A stretch of DNA of 64,000 bases from Serilophus lunatus (lineage: Eukaryota; Chordata; Aves; Passeriformes; Eurylaimidae), in contig VXBA01000164.1 in assembly GCA_013399895.1 (NCBI GenBank), positions 248,001 to 312,000 of the forward strand. The letters run 5' to 3'. The translations under genes and the position numbers were made by a program. The notes below the pieces were generated by a model. It was not told where the DNA came from. It did no database searches and was given only the letters and a program-made list of their open reading frames with translations. Shown piece after piece: positions 1 through 14,841 of this stretch (within the stretch, counting starts at the first letter, position 1; each line of letters opens with the position of its first letter).

Positions 1-3000
1 CCTTTAATGCTCAGACAAAGCATGTCATTTCAAGGTGTGGTTCTTTGCTGCCTTGTACTGAGTTTGACTGCATTCTGTAGCTACTTCATTCTGTCATCTT
101 TTTATTCCTGTTTAGGCTACACAGCAGGATACACAGAGAATAGTCTTGTATAAATGCAAACCCTGGCACAGAAGCAGGGTCCAGTGCCCTGACTTAAATT
201 TTTTCCTGGGAAGAGGACTTTTAAATAGAGTTTTACTAGCCAAGGAGTTAGGTCTTGACTCTGTGCTCACAAGATGTGGCTATCTTGGAGTTCTGCACTG
301 GAATCCCGCACTAAAGCATATATATATATATAAAAATTGTGTGGGCAAATAAGATGGCATTGTAAAGACTACTAAAATAAATTTACAGGGAATTGATTAA
401 TATATGGCACACTCTATTCAATGGAGGTTGTGAAGCTTTGAAGAAATTCACCTTCCAGAAATATGGAAGTTTAAAGATTCTGGGTAAAGCAGACCTACTG
501 CATGTTTTTCATGTCAGAATAACAGCAGAGACTTCTGAGAGACTAATAGAGATTGAGACACTGGGAAAAACATTTGCAAATTGAAGCCTGTAAATAAAAA
601 CTTAATATTAAAAAGGGCGCCTGCAAAATTTAAAAAAATCATCCAGTTGCACCATAAACATGTGTGCATGCAGAAATAGAAAAACTAAGCATACATGGTT
701 ACCTTTCACGTCCATACCAGATGACACATTTTCCTGTCCTTTTATTTTTGTGACTATTATAATACTATATACCTCAGCAAGCTAAATACAAACTTTTCTT
801 TGGGTCTTGGATTTTATTAGAGTTTGGGGTTTTTATTTCACCTATGCTTTAAATAAATAATTTCTCCTGCTGAATTTATGCAGCTGTCAGTCTGTTTCTA
901 AATACGAAGGAATCCAGTATGTTATATTGTAAAAGAATGAGAGACATGCAACACAGTCATTCTTCCTAAGCTATATGGAAGTGAGAGGCTTTTATTTCTG
1001 GAAAACACTGAGATATGTGTTAGGGCAGGATCTGGTACTATTGACATTGTCAGAATACTATACAAGAATATAGCTGTACAAATCAAATCTTACAAGAAAC
1101 AGACATCAAGCTGTATCTAAGATTACAATGCAAAAATAAGGTATTGGAATTCCTTTTTGTTTTTTCAAAATATGTTTATGTTTTGAAACATAAAATAAAT
1201 ATTTTTTGAATAATCCTGTTAATCAGTTGTTAGTAGATATTTTAACAAGCAGTTCTAAGATTCATTGAGCCAATTAGATGTGACCTAACCGTCATCCTGT
1301 TTGAAAAAATGGCCATCTTCTCACCTAGACAAGCTTTGGACTGTCAAAACATAAGTGCTATGACTAGAATTAGGCTACTATAACAAACTGCTATGTACAA
1401 TCTATGTATTATTTACATTGCAACTAACCTCACATCTCTTCATGTGCTCATATACTGTCAATTGTACATGGTATCTCCCAGACCTCATCACTACTGTTAA
1501 ACAGGTTTGTGAGGTGGAGAAGAATATGTTGTGTTGTCTTTTATTCCGAATCAATAAGTTATATTGTCATGATTTAGATACTTGTGAAAAAATCAGGTAT
1601 CATAAAATTTTCTGGCTTTACAGGGGAGGAAATTGGCTGATTCCAGACAGATACAGCATTGGCTTCAACTCTTTATAAATACTTCATAATTATTAATTAT
1701 TAAATAATTACTATTATTTAAATACTTTATAATTATATTTATAAATACTCTTTTGTGTAGGTGAGAAAATAGCTATTCTTCTATCCTAATTTTCATTTAG
1801 CATACTAGGTTAAAAGCTGTTCTGTTCTGGCTCCAATAGGTACTGTCTCAACACAAATTTTTTTGATGAGCCATTGACAACTTAATTTCATTTAACACCA
1901 GCTTCTCTGTTTCCAGCTGAAGGTCAATCATCTCTGCTGAATTTCCTAATGTACTTTTATTGAGCATGTAAAAGCATTGCCCACTACCTTGGTGACATAA
2001 ACCTTCATGGGCCTGGGTATCAATATTTCATTTACAAAAGAGCCCAAGTGTGAGAAGTCAAGTTAGAGCCAGAGTCTGTGGATGGATATCCATTTGTCCT
2101 GCTGTGGTACATGTCCTGCTGTCTGATCATAGGGGTCAAGATGAGGTAAACCTAGGGGGTGAGAAATAATATCCACTGTGAACCATGACTGGATGATAGT
2201 GCATCTTCTGCTGGTGGCATGTCACAGAGCCAATCTAGATTGGAGAAGCTTCTACAGGGTAGGCACTGATGTCAGTTCTTCAGTACAGCTGCTGCCAATG
2301 GGACATGTCAAAATTTCTTCCCCTTTGCAAGATAGCAAAATTGAGGAGGTCCAGAGAACAAGTACTTTTAAATAAAATCTGTTGATGCTATTTTGGAGGA
2401 AAGGAATGGTCTTCAAGAGTGTTTTTCCAGGTGTATTGAGAAGATACTGTTGGCTATTGCAAGTTACCAAGTGACAGGTTTTAGATGATGAAATCAACGT
2501 GTCCTAGTTTCCAGTGAATCAGTGTTTCCTTCACCATCCTCAGCAGACTAGAGCCTGCTGTCTTCTTTGTGTGGATTGTTCCTGGAGTCGAGGTAAGATC
2601 CCATGCCTAACAGAGACAGTGGTGCTGTGCTGGCAGTGATCAACACGTGTTGATCTGTGAGCCTGTGTGGACACAAGAGAAGTGAGGACAGCTGAGCTCA
2701 TACTACAGCTTGCCTTTCTCCAATTGTTATGCTTTGTAAGGGCTTCATACCTTTGTACCGTCGCTTTTTTGTCAAAAGTGGTCAACATTAGCTCTCAGAT
2801 TCAAAAGTTATGAGAGGGAGACATAGGCCAGAGACTGACTGACAGGTAGAGAGAATGGTAGGCAATGTGTTCACACTTATTTCCTTCAGAAATCAGATCT
2901 GTAAGTCATATGAAAAACTGTAGACTGTGTGTTGGTGGGAGGGCTTTTCAAAAGCTCTTAAGCCCCAGAGTGGTAAATTTATTTATGCACCTCATCTTAG

Positions 3001-6000
3001 CTCGGACAAAAGGAGCATTAGGAACCTAAGTAACGTTAAAGACTAACCTAAATGACTTTAATAGGATTTGCTGTATCACTTGAGTAGCCTTAATCCCACT
3101 TGCTGTATTTAAAATGGTAGATGATAGGAGTTTTGGCAGTCATTTTGAAGAGTCTACCATTTTAGAAAGCTTACATAAGAGCAATGATAATGCCTGAAGA
3201 CCTTGAAAAATATAAAGTCACAACATTAGGTGCCTTAATTCACACACTGGTGAAAGTGTCAGTGGGAAGATAAAACTTAGGTTTGTGCTAGATAGCCAAC
3301 ATTGAAAAAATTGTTCCTGGAAGTTTTCACATTGATTCAGGCAAATAAATAAAAATAAATATTGGGTAAGATATCTCCCATTTTTTATAGCCAGTAAAAA
3401 CATAAACTATGTCAGAGAAGACCACGAGGGAAAATTTTGCAAAGGCACAGTCAAGGCAGACCTTCATTCAGTTCGCATTACTTCTATATGCAAGGTGTGC
3501 AGCAAGGAGACATATGTCGTGGTAGATAAGGCAAACTGATGCTATCAGGACCTAAGAGCAAATTCTGGCTGATAACTACTTGCAAGAAGGATAGCAGATG
3601 AAAGGGAGCAGAGTCACTAGAAGTATAGATGTGATACCTGTATCTGCTAGACATTCTGAAAGTAAGACCGGTGTGCCTCACTATCAAAATTAATTTCTCC
3701 TACCCAAATGGAAAATCGATTTCATCAGTGGGACCAACATCTCATTATCAGTATTTTTTTTTTACCCAGTGAAGTTGCTTTTTAAGAAAAGGACTTATTA
3801 GTAAAAAAATGGTGTTTCTTTAAACTGAGAACAAGGACCCTTTTATATGTTTTTTAAATAACAAATTTAAGGTAGGGATGTAAATAAACCTGTCCAGAGG
3901 ACAACCATTCATTTACTGCATTCCAAGATTACAGAATTTTCTTTCATTTTCTAGTGTAAAAACCAAAACCTATGAGAGCATTCTGTATGAAGATATTCGG
4001 ATTTGGATTTAAGATGTTAGATGGATTTTTAGATACTGCACTTACAGTTACTAGACTGCCAACACTGGACATTTCAGGAAAAAATTGCAATCTGAATTAG
4101 TGGATCTCTGTGCAAGCAGATTGGGAATTCTCTTTGAAAACTTTGAGATTAAATAAGGAAAGAAATGCAAAGAAATGGTTCTGAGTAGTTTTACTGCAAA
4201 ACCTAAATGAATGGCTTGATTTTCAAAAGTGCTTAAAACTGGCACGAAATACAAAAGAAAGATAAAGGACTTCTCAAAATGATGTTTGCTGAGAAGCTTA
4301 TCACTAGGAATTTGTAAAGACATTGGACAGAGTCTAAGCAGTGCAAATAGTTTGACCCATTTAAATTCTAAGCATTAGGGCATTATTTGCCCATCTCTCT
4401 AACAGTAAAACCAAAGCTAATAAATAACCATATTACATCATCATTTCTTGCTACCTTCAGTGAAATCCTGTTTACTTAGACTCTTGCCTGCCAAGTGAAA
4501 CAATATTTGAGTCCTTCAATGAGATATAAACTTTAATCCAGGTTGGAAATCACTGGATATTCACTGACTCAGATGAATTATTAAATGATTTAGGCATTTT
4601 TATTCTTGAGTTTCTTTAGTGTTTTCCTCAGTGAATTCAACTAGAAAAGAATGCTGTCTCTATTGCTGATACTAATCACATTAATAATCGCTATTATGGC
4701 ACCATTGAAGGAAGCATGGGAGAGCTATTTCTATCTCCTCTTAATGTTTTACTTTCTTTGAGTGCATAAAGGTAGCCAGAGAACAGAGCTATTCTTAAGC
4801 ACTGAAATAATCCTTCCCTGTGATGTCCTTTTGGCCATCCTTGCAGGGGAACTTGGTATAGTATCAGTGAAATTAAATAAAAGGCATGTGCACAGAAGGA
4901 CTGCGAAGGCAGTTCCAAGATGTGTTTAATCCAAAAAGTGATTAAAAAAACCCCGTGCAAGTTGAATAATGTTATGTATCCATTGATGGTACGACTACTA
5001 CAGTTGATGTTACTCTATTTTCTTAGGTTCTGTGAAGATGCAGAACAAGAATTAGACAGAGGATAAGAAAACAGTTGAACCATACTGGTAAAAATAATAA
5101 GCCTAAAGTATTGCACATCTGCAGCCTACATCTTGAGAAGCCTACAAGTGGACTAGACAAGACCTTCAAGGAGGAACTGAAAGAAGACTCACTTGCAGAG
5201 CTTCTGCCCTTCTGAGGACAGAAGGAGGACTGCACCTAATTCTAATTCACAGTTAAAGAAAAGCTGGTGCCAACATGAATGAGAACTTCAGTTTCGTGAG
5301 TAGACAAAGAGAATTCCATCCGGGTCACATTGTACAGAGTGAATTATTAAAAAACAGCAATATGATCTAGGGATGAAGATACAGAGGAGCCTGATAGATA
5401 TTCAGGTACAGCCAAAGTGACAGGCATAGAGATGACAACTGCCACAGCAGCAAGGTAGAAGCAGAGAAGGATTGGGCTGTGAGGGTGAGACTGTTGGCTA
5501 GTCATCCATCAGAAGACACCAGGAAGACATACTAGTATTTTAGTTGGCACTGTTAAATGTTTTGGAAGTGAGAAATGGATGTGACAACCCTAAAAGAGCA
5601 TGAGTAATTGCATAGAAATAAATGGTTCTTGATACATATGTGAAGGCAATACAGTCACAAAACAGAGTATGTACATCTCAGAATTGTTATTAGTCATCTC
5701 TGTCCTGTTGCAATGGGGTAAGGTATCTCATTTTTGATTTCTAATAGAGTCATTTCCATCTTGTTTTAGCTTATTTTTAGACTATGTGGGTAAAAGGTTT
5801 TGCTTCCAAACTAAAGTAATATAGTCTTAATGCAGATCCCTGGTAGAGTCTGTTACTAACCTCCTTCTATTTGAAGAAATGGTCATTCACTCCAGTTTTT
5901 TGCTTGCTCTCTTGTTTGATTTCCTTACATATTCAATGCTTAATTCATAGCAAGCAACATGATTATTTATCTGCTTCAATCATCTTCATTCTGTGAGAGA

Positions 6001-9000
6001 GCCTGCTGAAAAACTAGAGAAACTATGCTTGTAGGCCATGTCTACTTGCTATTTCTCTAGCTTTTAACAGGCAAAGTAAAGCACTTTCCTTCCCCTTTTC
6101 AAAGACTGTCACCTGGCATAGTTCTGCAGCTCTATCCTCAGATTGACTTCTCTGTAAACTTTCCATTTTCTATCTTACAGATCACGCCAAAAAATGTGTT
6201 TTTTTTTTTAAAAACACTGACACCACTCAGTTATGTGGATTTACATCAAGAATTAATTTGGTCTGGTTTAAAACTAATAGCAATTTCAGAACACGGCAGG
6301 AGAAAAAAATTCCTTACTTGACCTAAATTTTTTTAGTTAGCTTGCACTGGAAAATTTACAGACTAACTTAAGAAAACATCACTTGTCTTACCTTAGCATT
6401 AAATACTAATAAAAGCCATATAGTCTTCTTTTGATCCTGAAACTTAATAAATTTCTTATAGTTCTTTTTAAAAGAAATTATGACTAAATCACTTTTTCAA
6501 ACAGTGAAGATTTACATAACATTATGCCAGTGAAATAAACTCTTCCCTATTCCTATCTGAGGTACTACCAAAGTGATCTATTTTCAGCTCTTAAAGCTGA
6601 ATTCTTTCTTTTCAAATAACATTACAGATCATAATAGTAAGTACTGTGTTAAAGCACAGACATCAGTGCATGTTTCTTCTGCATCTGGATCTCAAGACAC
6701 TCTATCCTGAGTCTGGCATAGGGAGTAGCTCCCCCCACTATTTTGAGGACTCCCAGAGCCAAGGGCTTCTTTCTTGGCTCTCTGCTAGGATGACCATCTA
6801 CAGTTTTGGCCTTGCCTATGCTGCAGACTCACATCATCATTATTTTATCAGCTTCTTCACATGAAAATGAAACAGAAGCATTAAAAATAAATTAGCTTGT
6901 TAACACCTCACCCTGCCCCAAACTTAACAAATAAGCTAAAGAATAAAATCAACTAACCTGATCTGTCCAAATGTGACTTCTGTTTTAAAAGAAGGACTTT
7001 GACTTTTGACAATTTGAAAAATGAAGTCACTCTGCTATAAAACTAAAACTGGTGTTAAACTTCAGCAGCAACAACAAACCAAAGAAAGGAAATAGTATAT
7101 ATATATAAAAGTTGCATATCCATTTCAGAAAAAGAGAAGGAGGAAGCCTTTGAACAATCAACTTCATATTAACTGAGGGTTGCACTAATATTTTCTAATT
7201 TACATATTTAAGATTTTGGATATCAGCATTATTCAAACATGTATTGCAGATAATTAAGCCTATTTTTTCATGTCCTATAAATCATCTTTGCACAAAATTC
7301 TGAGTTTCTGATTAATTTCTCTATAGCTTCCCAGTGATCTAAATCCTTTATTTTCTTTAAGATCAATATCCTTATGATATTTCTTCATAGACTATGTTTT
7401 AAGTGTGAAAAATACCTGACATGATGTAGATATAGTAGAAGTGAAAGATTAGCTTATCATGTACACTCTGCTTCCCACCTTGTGCTGAAAAGAGCCTTTG
7501 TCATTTGGCCATGAGCAAAACAGACTTTTCATTACACCTAAATGACAGATTAAATTTGACTGCTGTGCATTTATCAATAATTCAGTCTGAATTCTTCAGG
7601 TTCACATGTGCATCCTTTAGAGACTTTTATAATAGCCTCTCTAGAGTCTCTTCCATTAGCAATTCACATATGCTTTTCCTTCATACCCTGCCTCAACAGT
7701 AATTTTAAACATTTTTCTATGAATAATGGTAATCTGGCTTACTCTAAATTTGTCTTGTGTCTCTCAAACTTTTTCAACTGTTACTTCGACTTTTCTAGTC
7801 TTCAATGGCTGTTAGTTCAGCACCTCCAATTCCTGCCCAGTGCTCAGTATTATCTTGACTTTCCCACCAGGCTCTCCCATTTCAGCTCCCTCACCCCAAA
7901 CCTGAAGCCCTCTTAGACCTGCACAAATAATCAGAGGCCTCTCATGAGTCTCACTTTAGCCAGCCTACTTCTCAGGCAAGACTTGAATGGGTGGTACAGG
8001 TGTCAGCAGTGCACAGATACAGCCCAGGCAGTTGCCCTCAGCCACCTGCCTGAGGTGCACGGGCATGCAACATGATATGAATAAGTTCATTGTGATTCCT
8101 CCCTCTCCTTCTCTATTTATTTCCCATTCACAATATGAGTTAGAGGAGTTTGTTCTCCTGGAATCTGCAAAGAAAAAAGAAATGCCTTCTGAAAGGCACT
8201 TCCCTCAAAACCACATGAGTGCAGCCTGCTTCACCAGATTTTCACCCTCAAGGTAGAAGGAGAGGCAATTGGAGTGGCCTGAGGGCTAAGGGTGTCACAG
8301 CTTCTTCTAGCAGCTGGAGGGGCTTCAGAGCTCCCCTCGGGGCACTGGGTAGCAGTTTGACAGGACTAGTATACTCTTGGATAGAGAAGCAATGTCAGAA
8401 AAAAATAATTATGACAGAAGCTTTCAGTGCCAGATTGAAAGAACAGGGAATTATTGAGCAACTGACTGGTGCACAGCTGACCAAGAAGTCTATGGCAGCT
8501 GTGCTTTTTTTTAAGCTTTAAAGAAGTTGGTTTGCATTAGGATAAGGGATTGCACAGCAAATGGCTAAAGAATAACTTAAGAAAATAAGCCTTGGTCTAC
8601 ACAAGGTATTTGGCACAGTGTTTGTAATTTGTACCTGTATAACTGGTTGTAGGGGCCTCCCTGCCCCTTCCTGTGGCCATGTGTGGTAACATCACAACAG
8701 CCTTCCTTCATTATTTATTGGAAGTTAAACTTCTTTCAGCACTGATGAAGCACTCAGGCCATGCCAAGCTTTGTTTTTATTTAACATATCTAAAGAACTA
8801 CTTATCCAAATCACTTTGAATCTGGACATAAACCTTTTCTTCGAATGCCAAAGATACTAATGGAAAATTTTCTATTCTGAGAGTATTAGAGGTGAAGAAT
8901 AACTGACATTTATAATGGAGAGCAGTACATCACCATAATGGTGAACAACTAGTTTTACTTCTGAAACAGAAAACTCCATACTGGAGCTGTTGCCAAGAAT

Positions 9001-12000
9001 ATTCCTGTTGGAGTGTTGACTAATGAAATACAGGTTAATATTTTACAGTTGCAATGAGTTCCAGTTGTCCCTGAATTTCTGAGATGGGCTTGGCAGCCCT
9101 GAGCAAGTCACACCAGGGTAGCTTATTTCAAGCACCACCTAGTGGATCTATTTAAAAGTTACCAAAAATAAAGCAATTAGCAAAATATTTTTTCTTTTGA
9201 AGGTTGGTGTGGCAGCTGTCAGTCTCCCCTCTTTAAAACTTGATATTTGATTGATAGCTAATAGCAAGTCACAACAGCTCTAAAAACCACTAAATTAATA
9301 AAGGTGAAAAAGTACTATTGAGTATGCACAAAATTTGGTTCTTACTGGGCCGTGGCACATGGCATTCTCTTCCCAACCTGTTGGGCCCAAAACATTAAGA
9401 GATGTATGTCTGTTAATGGTCAGAGTTCCTTGAGTGAAGAAAAATTAACTTTTGTCTTTAAATGAAAACAAGTAAGACTGAAATGACATTATTTTAATAC
9501 TGGACAATAACTAAACAAAGATGACATTTCTAATCTTGTTCACTGGTCAGTAAAATGTGGCTATAATTATATAAGCATGTAATTTTTAAAATGTAGTATA
9601 TTAAAGACACTTGATAGGCCTCCTATATCAGCCATTTCCTAAAATAAAAATAATACAACATGAATTAATATAGTAAATTTATTAACACTTTTATTCTTTT
9701 TATTAAGTATGGAGGGATGATTGCTTCTTTTAAATTCTATATTGGACTGCAGCATTGCATCATAAGGTGTATAATTCAGACATTAAATATTACCTATGAA
9801 GAGAATTTTTCAGCAAGACTTCAGACTTACTGTTGTGAGAAACTGAGATTTGATTAAAAACAATAAAATATTGAGATGTTTAAAGTGATAGGTGATCATC
9901 CTAAAGTAAACTAAACTTGGCCCAACTCAGAACTGGCACCAAACCAAACTGGCACCTGAGTACTCATGCCTTGTCTAATTACGGGGATAGCCAGTGCAGA
10001 CCATGCAATTAAGATTAGGGAATAAAGATGGCCACGACCAGGCAACTAAAATACAAAGAATACTGTGAAGTGTCAGCAGTAAGAGAAAGCACTGTCATGC
10101 CAGAATCAGCATGACTGTTTATGAGATGCAGTTACTGATGGCTGAAAGATCAAAACAGCAGCAAACAGAAATTAGTGAAATAACTGAAAGCAAAAACCAC
10201 GGCTCAGAAAAAAAAATCTGGAGCTTTCTTTCCTGGAGACATTTTTGAGTGGACTAGAATTAATGGTGTTGATCCAGCTGTTGATCAGATGTTTGATTAC
10301 ATAGGTTAATAACTGAGAGCTTCTATTTCTGGAGTGAAATACAAGGAATGTAGGAAGGATTGTATATCTCTCTTTGATGAAGCTGTTAAAATAAAAATAG
10401 ATTCACAATAGCCAATGGGTTATGGGTTGCATCATGTAATTAGTTATGTCAGCCATATTTTATATTTATTTATTCAATTAAACTATATTTAGAAAAAGAA
10501 AGGTCTTAGTTCTAACTTTTGTATCTTGGAAGTATTTTTGTCCATTTTACACAAAACTCACAATCTAGATTTAATTTGCTATTTTACAGGAAGGTATGAC
10601 TGAAAAAGATCAATTCTTGTAAGGAACCCTGAGCTACAAGTAGTGATAAAGAACATATATTTGTCATTCATGAAGAAATGTAGTTACTTTTAGTTCACTG
10701 AATGGAGATGATGAATGTACTATGATCTAATCATCACAATTTTGTCTTTATTTTAAAACCTAAGTTGGTGTGGTCTCTATGTGGTACATAACAAGTTATC
10801 TCTCCTGTAAAACAGAATTTAAGTTGCACTCTTCCTACTAATACCAATGCAGGAATGACACTTTGGTGCCTATTTGTTCATGGTATTATTTTGGAAATAT
10901 TTAGATATTAAAAATATAAATAAAATATATTTATTTAGCACCTAAATATACAAATATACTTATCCTGAGGGTGCTAAGTGGCTGCACTGAAAAAGTAGGT
11001 ATAGGTCTTGTATGTTTCAAAGGAAACAAAGCTTTCTCCTTCTCCAATTTTGTATTATTTCAGAGTGGTGCAAATACAAAATATCCTATGTTCTGATTCA
11101 TAGGTCTCTTTCTCCCACGTACTATGGTCAAGGAAATAGTCAAATAGAGAAATTAACTAAATTCTATCATCCTTTGATGATTAATGCTTTTTATTATCAT
11201 ACTAATAAAAGGGTGGGTGGCTGGACTTTGTGGCTGCAAAGGCAAATTGTTATGATGGTTTAGCAATGCAGAACTAACATCTGCTGCCTTTTTGAGCATC
11301 AAATTCAGCCTGGTGTCAATGGACAAAATTCCACTGATACTGTACACTGATACTAGGGTTGAATTTATCCTCTTGCATTGCTCATGGAGAATGGATGTAC
11401 ATCTTATTCCTGTTTTTTTGTTCAATGAGAGACCGTGGCACTCAAAGAACACAGAGAAAACCACAAACCTTTCTGATCAGTCAGAACCATCTCCCAAGGA
11501 CTCTGAAATCCTGACTTGTATCTGGATCGGGATTTCTTAACAAAACTTCAGTACCCCAGATGGTAAATGGTTTTAGGGAGATATGTGCAGTATGTCATCC
11601 AAGCACAAAGTTATCATAGTTTATTGTAAAAAAGTTTAATTCTAAAATGGTGATTCTGAAAATTAAAATTGTTCTTAAATATAATCTACATAATCATGCA
11701 TAATGTGATAAGGTGATGTACATAAAATAAACATAAAATTTAGCAGAGGAACATAATAGAGATGCAAAGAAAGAATTATTATTGAACACAATTCTTCATT
11801 TATTGCCTCATTGCACCCTTACTTGGCGGGGGTGCAATATACACCCTGACTTTCTGAGGAAAAAAGAAGTGGGGAGAAATAACCCAACATATAAAAGCAT
11901 GGGCTGAAAAAGACTGCTTCTGATAGGAAGAATACCATACTGTTTTAAATGTCAGTTCATTTTATGGAACACAATGGAGATTAGGTAGGTGTTGTAGAAA

Positions 12001-14710
12001 TTAAACAAGCAAATACTGAATTTTGACAGCATCCTGTAATTATATAAATGGTTTAAGTACCTTAACAGATGACTCATCTTGCATAGATATACCTCTATAG
12101 ACAGCAGGACCTAGACATAGGTACAGGGTTTGGGAAGAGGGTTTACTCTAACTCTCTCAGATCTGTGAGAGTGAGCAAGCTTGGAGCTAGTGCTGGAGAT
12201 AACCTTCCAGAGCCTCCTCTTGTTAGCAGCTAACATCTCCTATATTATGGTATATGACTTCTGAGTCTAACCAAACGAACTACATAGCAAAAAGCATCTA
12301 GGAAAAAAAGTAAGCATCAGTAATAGAAGGATTTTAGAAAGTTTTGCAAGGTTATAAAATTGATGAAAACTTTCCAAGTTTAGAAATCAGATTAATGGCA
12401 TGGGATGTGGTATGGATGCCATACTCCTCATTCAACCAAAGAGAAAAGTCGCAGGATTTCTTGATCAAGAATGAAAAACACAGACGCCTGTGAGACATAC
12501 ATAGGTTTCTGCCATTTCTGAACAGAAAAAAATAGCAAAATATTTCAGGAGAAAAAAGAGAAATAGGGCATTCCTGTGACATGAAGAGCCAGGCAGTAAA
12601 AATATTTCATTAGTCAACAGGTGCAGGAGTCAAAATGCTGCAGTCACATGCAGATTATGACTTCAGAAAGGTTTTCAGGTATTTTCCACCATGACAAACA
12701 GAAAGTCATTAATAAGGAGATAAAATTGTGTACCCTTTCCATAATCTATTTAATCCCTTTTTTCCAAAATAAATGCCAAAGCAAATTTATAGAACAGGTG
12801 ATGGTCTTGGCAAATGCACACCTGGTCTCTTTGATAAAATAAACTTTAATTACAAAAATTATTCTTGCATCTAATGTCTGAGGTGGGAATAATGTGGTTT
12901 GTCTTTGAAATAATTATGTAGTCCAGTTCGTCACAATTTTTCTTAAACATCAGGAAAATTATAAATTCAAATTAAAATTAGAGAATAGCATTCAGTACAT
13001 ATTCTCATGTAAGCAGGTTGCCTTGTGAGACTCCTAAAATGCTGGCTTTGTGTTTATTTACCTACAGCTCATCAAAGCTAAATCTTGAGACAGGAATGAA
13101 ACGCATAGGCAGCTGTGCTGGAGTAAAAATGGCACAGCTAAATGGAAATAAAGAAGCTTTTTTTACAGGTCACCTAAAAATACTTGGACAAATGGTAGCT
13201 TATTTGCACAGTGTCTGTCCAATAGTTCCATGCTTTTTCTGGTCTAGCATAGGAAATAATTTGAAACAGGTGGGAACAGGCCATGGCTGTTTACTAATGG
13301 ACTGGGAAAAGTCCGAAGAGTGCAATGATGGAGACCAGAAGTAATGCAGCTATATAAAATATGTCCACTGGGAATCTTCTGTAGCACAGTGTTACCGTAC
13401 CCTCCAGGCTGTATTCAGGACAAGAGCAGAGATGAGCCTCAAACATGCAGTTATGATGAGCAACGTTGTACACCAAAAGGGATATTGCTCTATATGATTA
13501 GGAGTAAAGGCAGCAAGACACATTAATTTGGCATAAAATATGAGTGAAATTTAAATTTAAAAAAATAGTCTGATGGGCAAGAGGGTTTCACAGGGAGAAT
13601 GTAAGAAATAAAGGGTATATATAGATATAATTTTAAGACTGTCTTTCATAAGAACTAATCAGAGAAGATCTGCCAGTAACTATTCGCTGTTTTGGACCCA
13701 GCCTACTGTGATATGGCTACATGCTCCCTTAAGCCAAATAGATAGCACACACTGGTATCAAATACACTAATACTGTACATTAGTATCTCTTTGGAGAAGA
13801 GCTTGCCAGTGTGAAAAGCTTCTGTCTTACCTCATGCTGCCAGATAAGAGAGCCCACCAAAAATAACATATCATGTAACAAAGGAAATAAAATCAAAGTA
13901 TCTAGGAGTGGAAATCACGGTTGGTTAAATACAGTAATCTGTTTTTTAAAGACAGCATACACTAATTTAGCTGCTTAACTCTGTCACAGTTTTAGCTTTG
14001 AGCTACTACATTCTATTTAATTTTCCATCAATGATAATTTTATTCTATGAGTATTTACAGTCTATCTTACAATTCTGCAGTTCTTTCATACAATGTTCTC
14101 ATCTGAATTCTTTCCTAAGTGCAAGCTTGTATTTCCCTATTCCCAAAATGTGCATTAACAACATTAACATACCACATAACTTTATTACTCTTTTATGATG
14201 AGTGTATTTTCAGAATGACTGATGCATATTTTGAAAATCTCTGTTATGTACATGCTACGGTACATTCAGAACTGTTCAAATCTTGGACAAGAATGCTTGC
14301 TGGAATCTGAGACCTACCATGGCTTTCAACATACCACACAGAATGCAGAACATGTAGTTGTTTAATCCTGAGTAAATGATATATGATAAAATCTTTATAT
14401 ATTACTATATTTAATAGCTCAGAACTATTAAATCTCACACACACAGAGGGAAACTTTTCATTTATCTGTATCTGAGTTCTGTTTTTCATGCATTTATACC
14501 CATGTAATAAGGACTTTCATTAATGCAATGATCCCTCATGCCAGATGAAGTTGGATATCTCAGTCTCTTTACCCCATATAATGCCCAAGGGCAGCTGCAG
14601 GTGTGCTAACAACTGGAACATTCTGGAAGACATGTTCATCAGTAGTCACCAACATATGAGTTGTTCACATACTCTCTCAATCACAGATACTAATAAAAAT
14701 ATTGGTTACT
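1..14710. other. Upstream AT-rich DNA, no gene recognised
   Basis: All open frames are short (at most about 100 codons), unrelated to any protein I recognise and without splice-consistent neighbours. AT-rich stretches occur at 1684-1745 and 10890-10960. A pyrimidine-rich, frame-free region lies at 7500-7930. In mammals the next gene on this side of YTHDF3 is TTPA, followed by GGH (from memory), but I see no CRAL-TRIO-like exon here, so this is probably the intergenic interval. Confidence 0.6.
2638..2655. repeat. Perfect 18-bp palindrome centred on CACGTG
   Basis: GATCAACACGTGTTGATC reads the same on both strands and contains the E-box CACGTG. It is flanked by unremarkable sequence. Confidence 0.9.
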
Positions 14711-14768
14711 GGGGGTATCTGAAGGCCACCTAGTCCTGCTCACTGCTTGGAGAAGGTCTACAACCAAT
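14711..14768 (-). mobile_element. Possible CR1 3'-tail remnant, antisense
   Basis: The stretch tctgaaggccacctagtcctgctcactgcttggagaaggtct resembles the reverse complement of the CR1 3' end (aaggtcacctagtccaac...ctgctca). The match is short and partial, so it may be chance. Confidence 0.35.
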
Positions 14769-14790
14769 ACTACATGGTAATGTACTAATG

Positions 14791-14793
14791 TAT

Positions 14794-14825
<32 letters not shown>

Positions 14826-14841
14826 TATAATGTATATATGT
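14791..14841. repeat. AT-rich dinucleotide microsatellite (TA)n with (CA)/(TA) mix
   Basis: An alternating TA run of about 19 bases (14794-14812) continues as acacacatatacatataatg. It is a simple sequence repeat likely to be length-polymorphic. It sits just after the possible CR1 remnant, where CR1-independent slippage is the likely origin. Confidence 0.9.
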
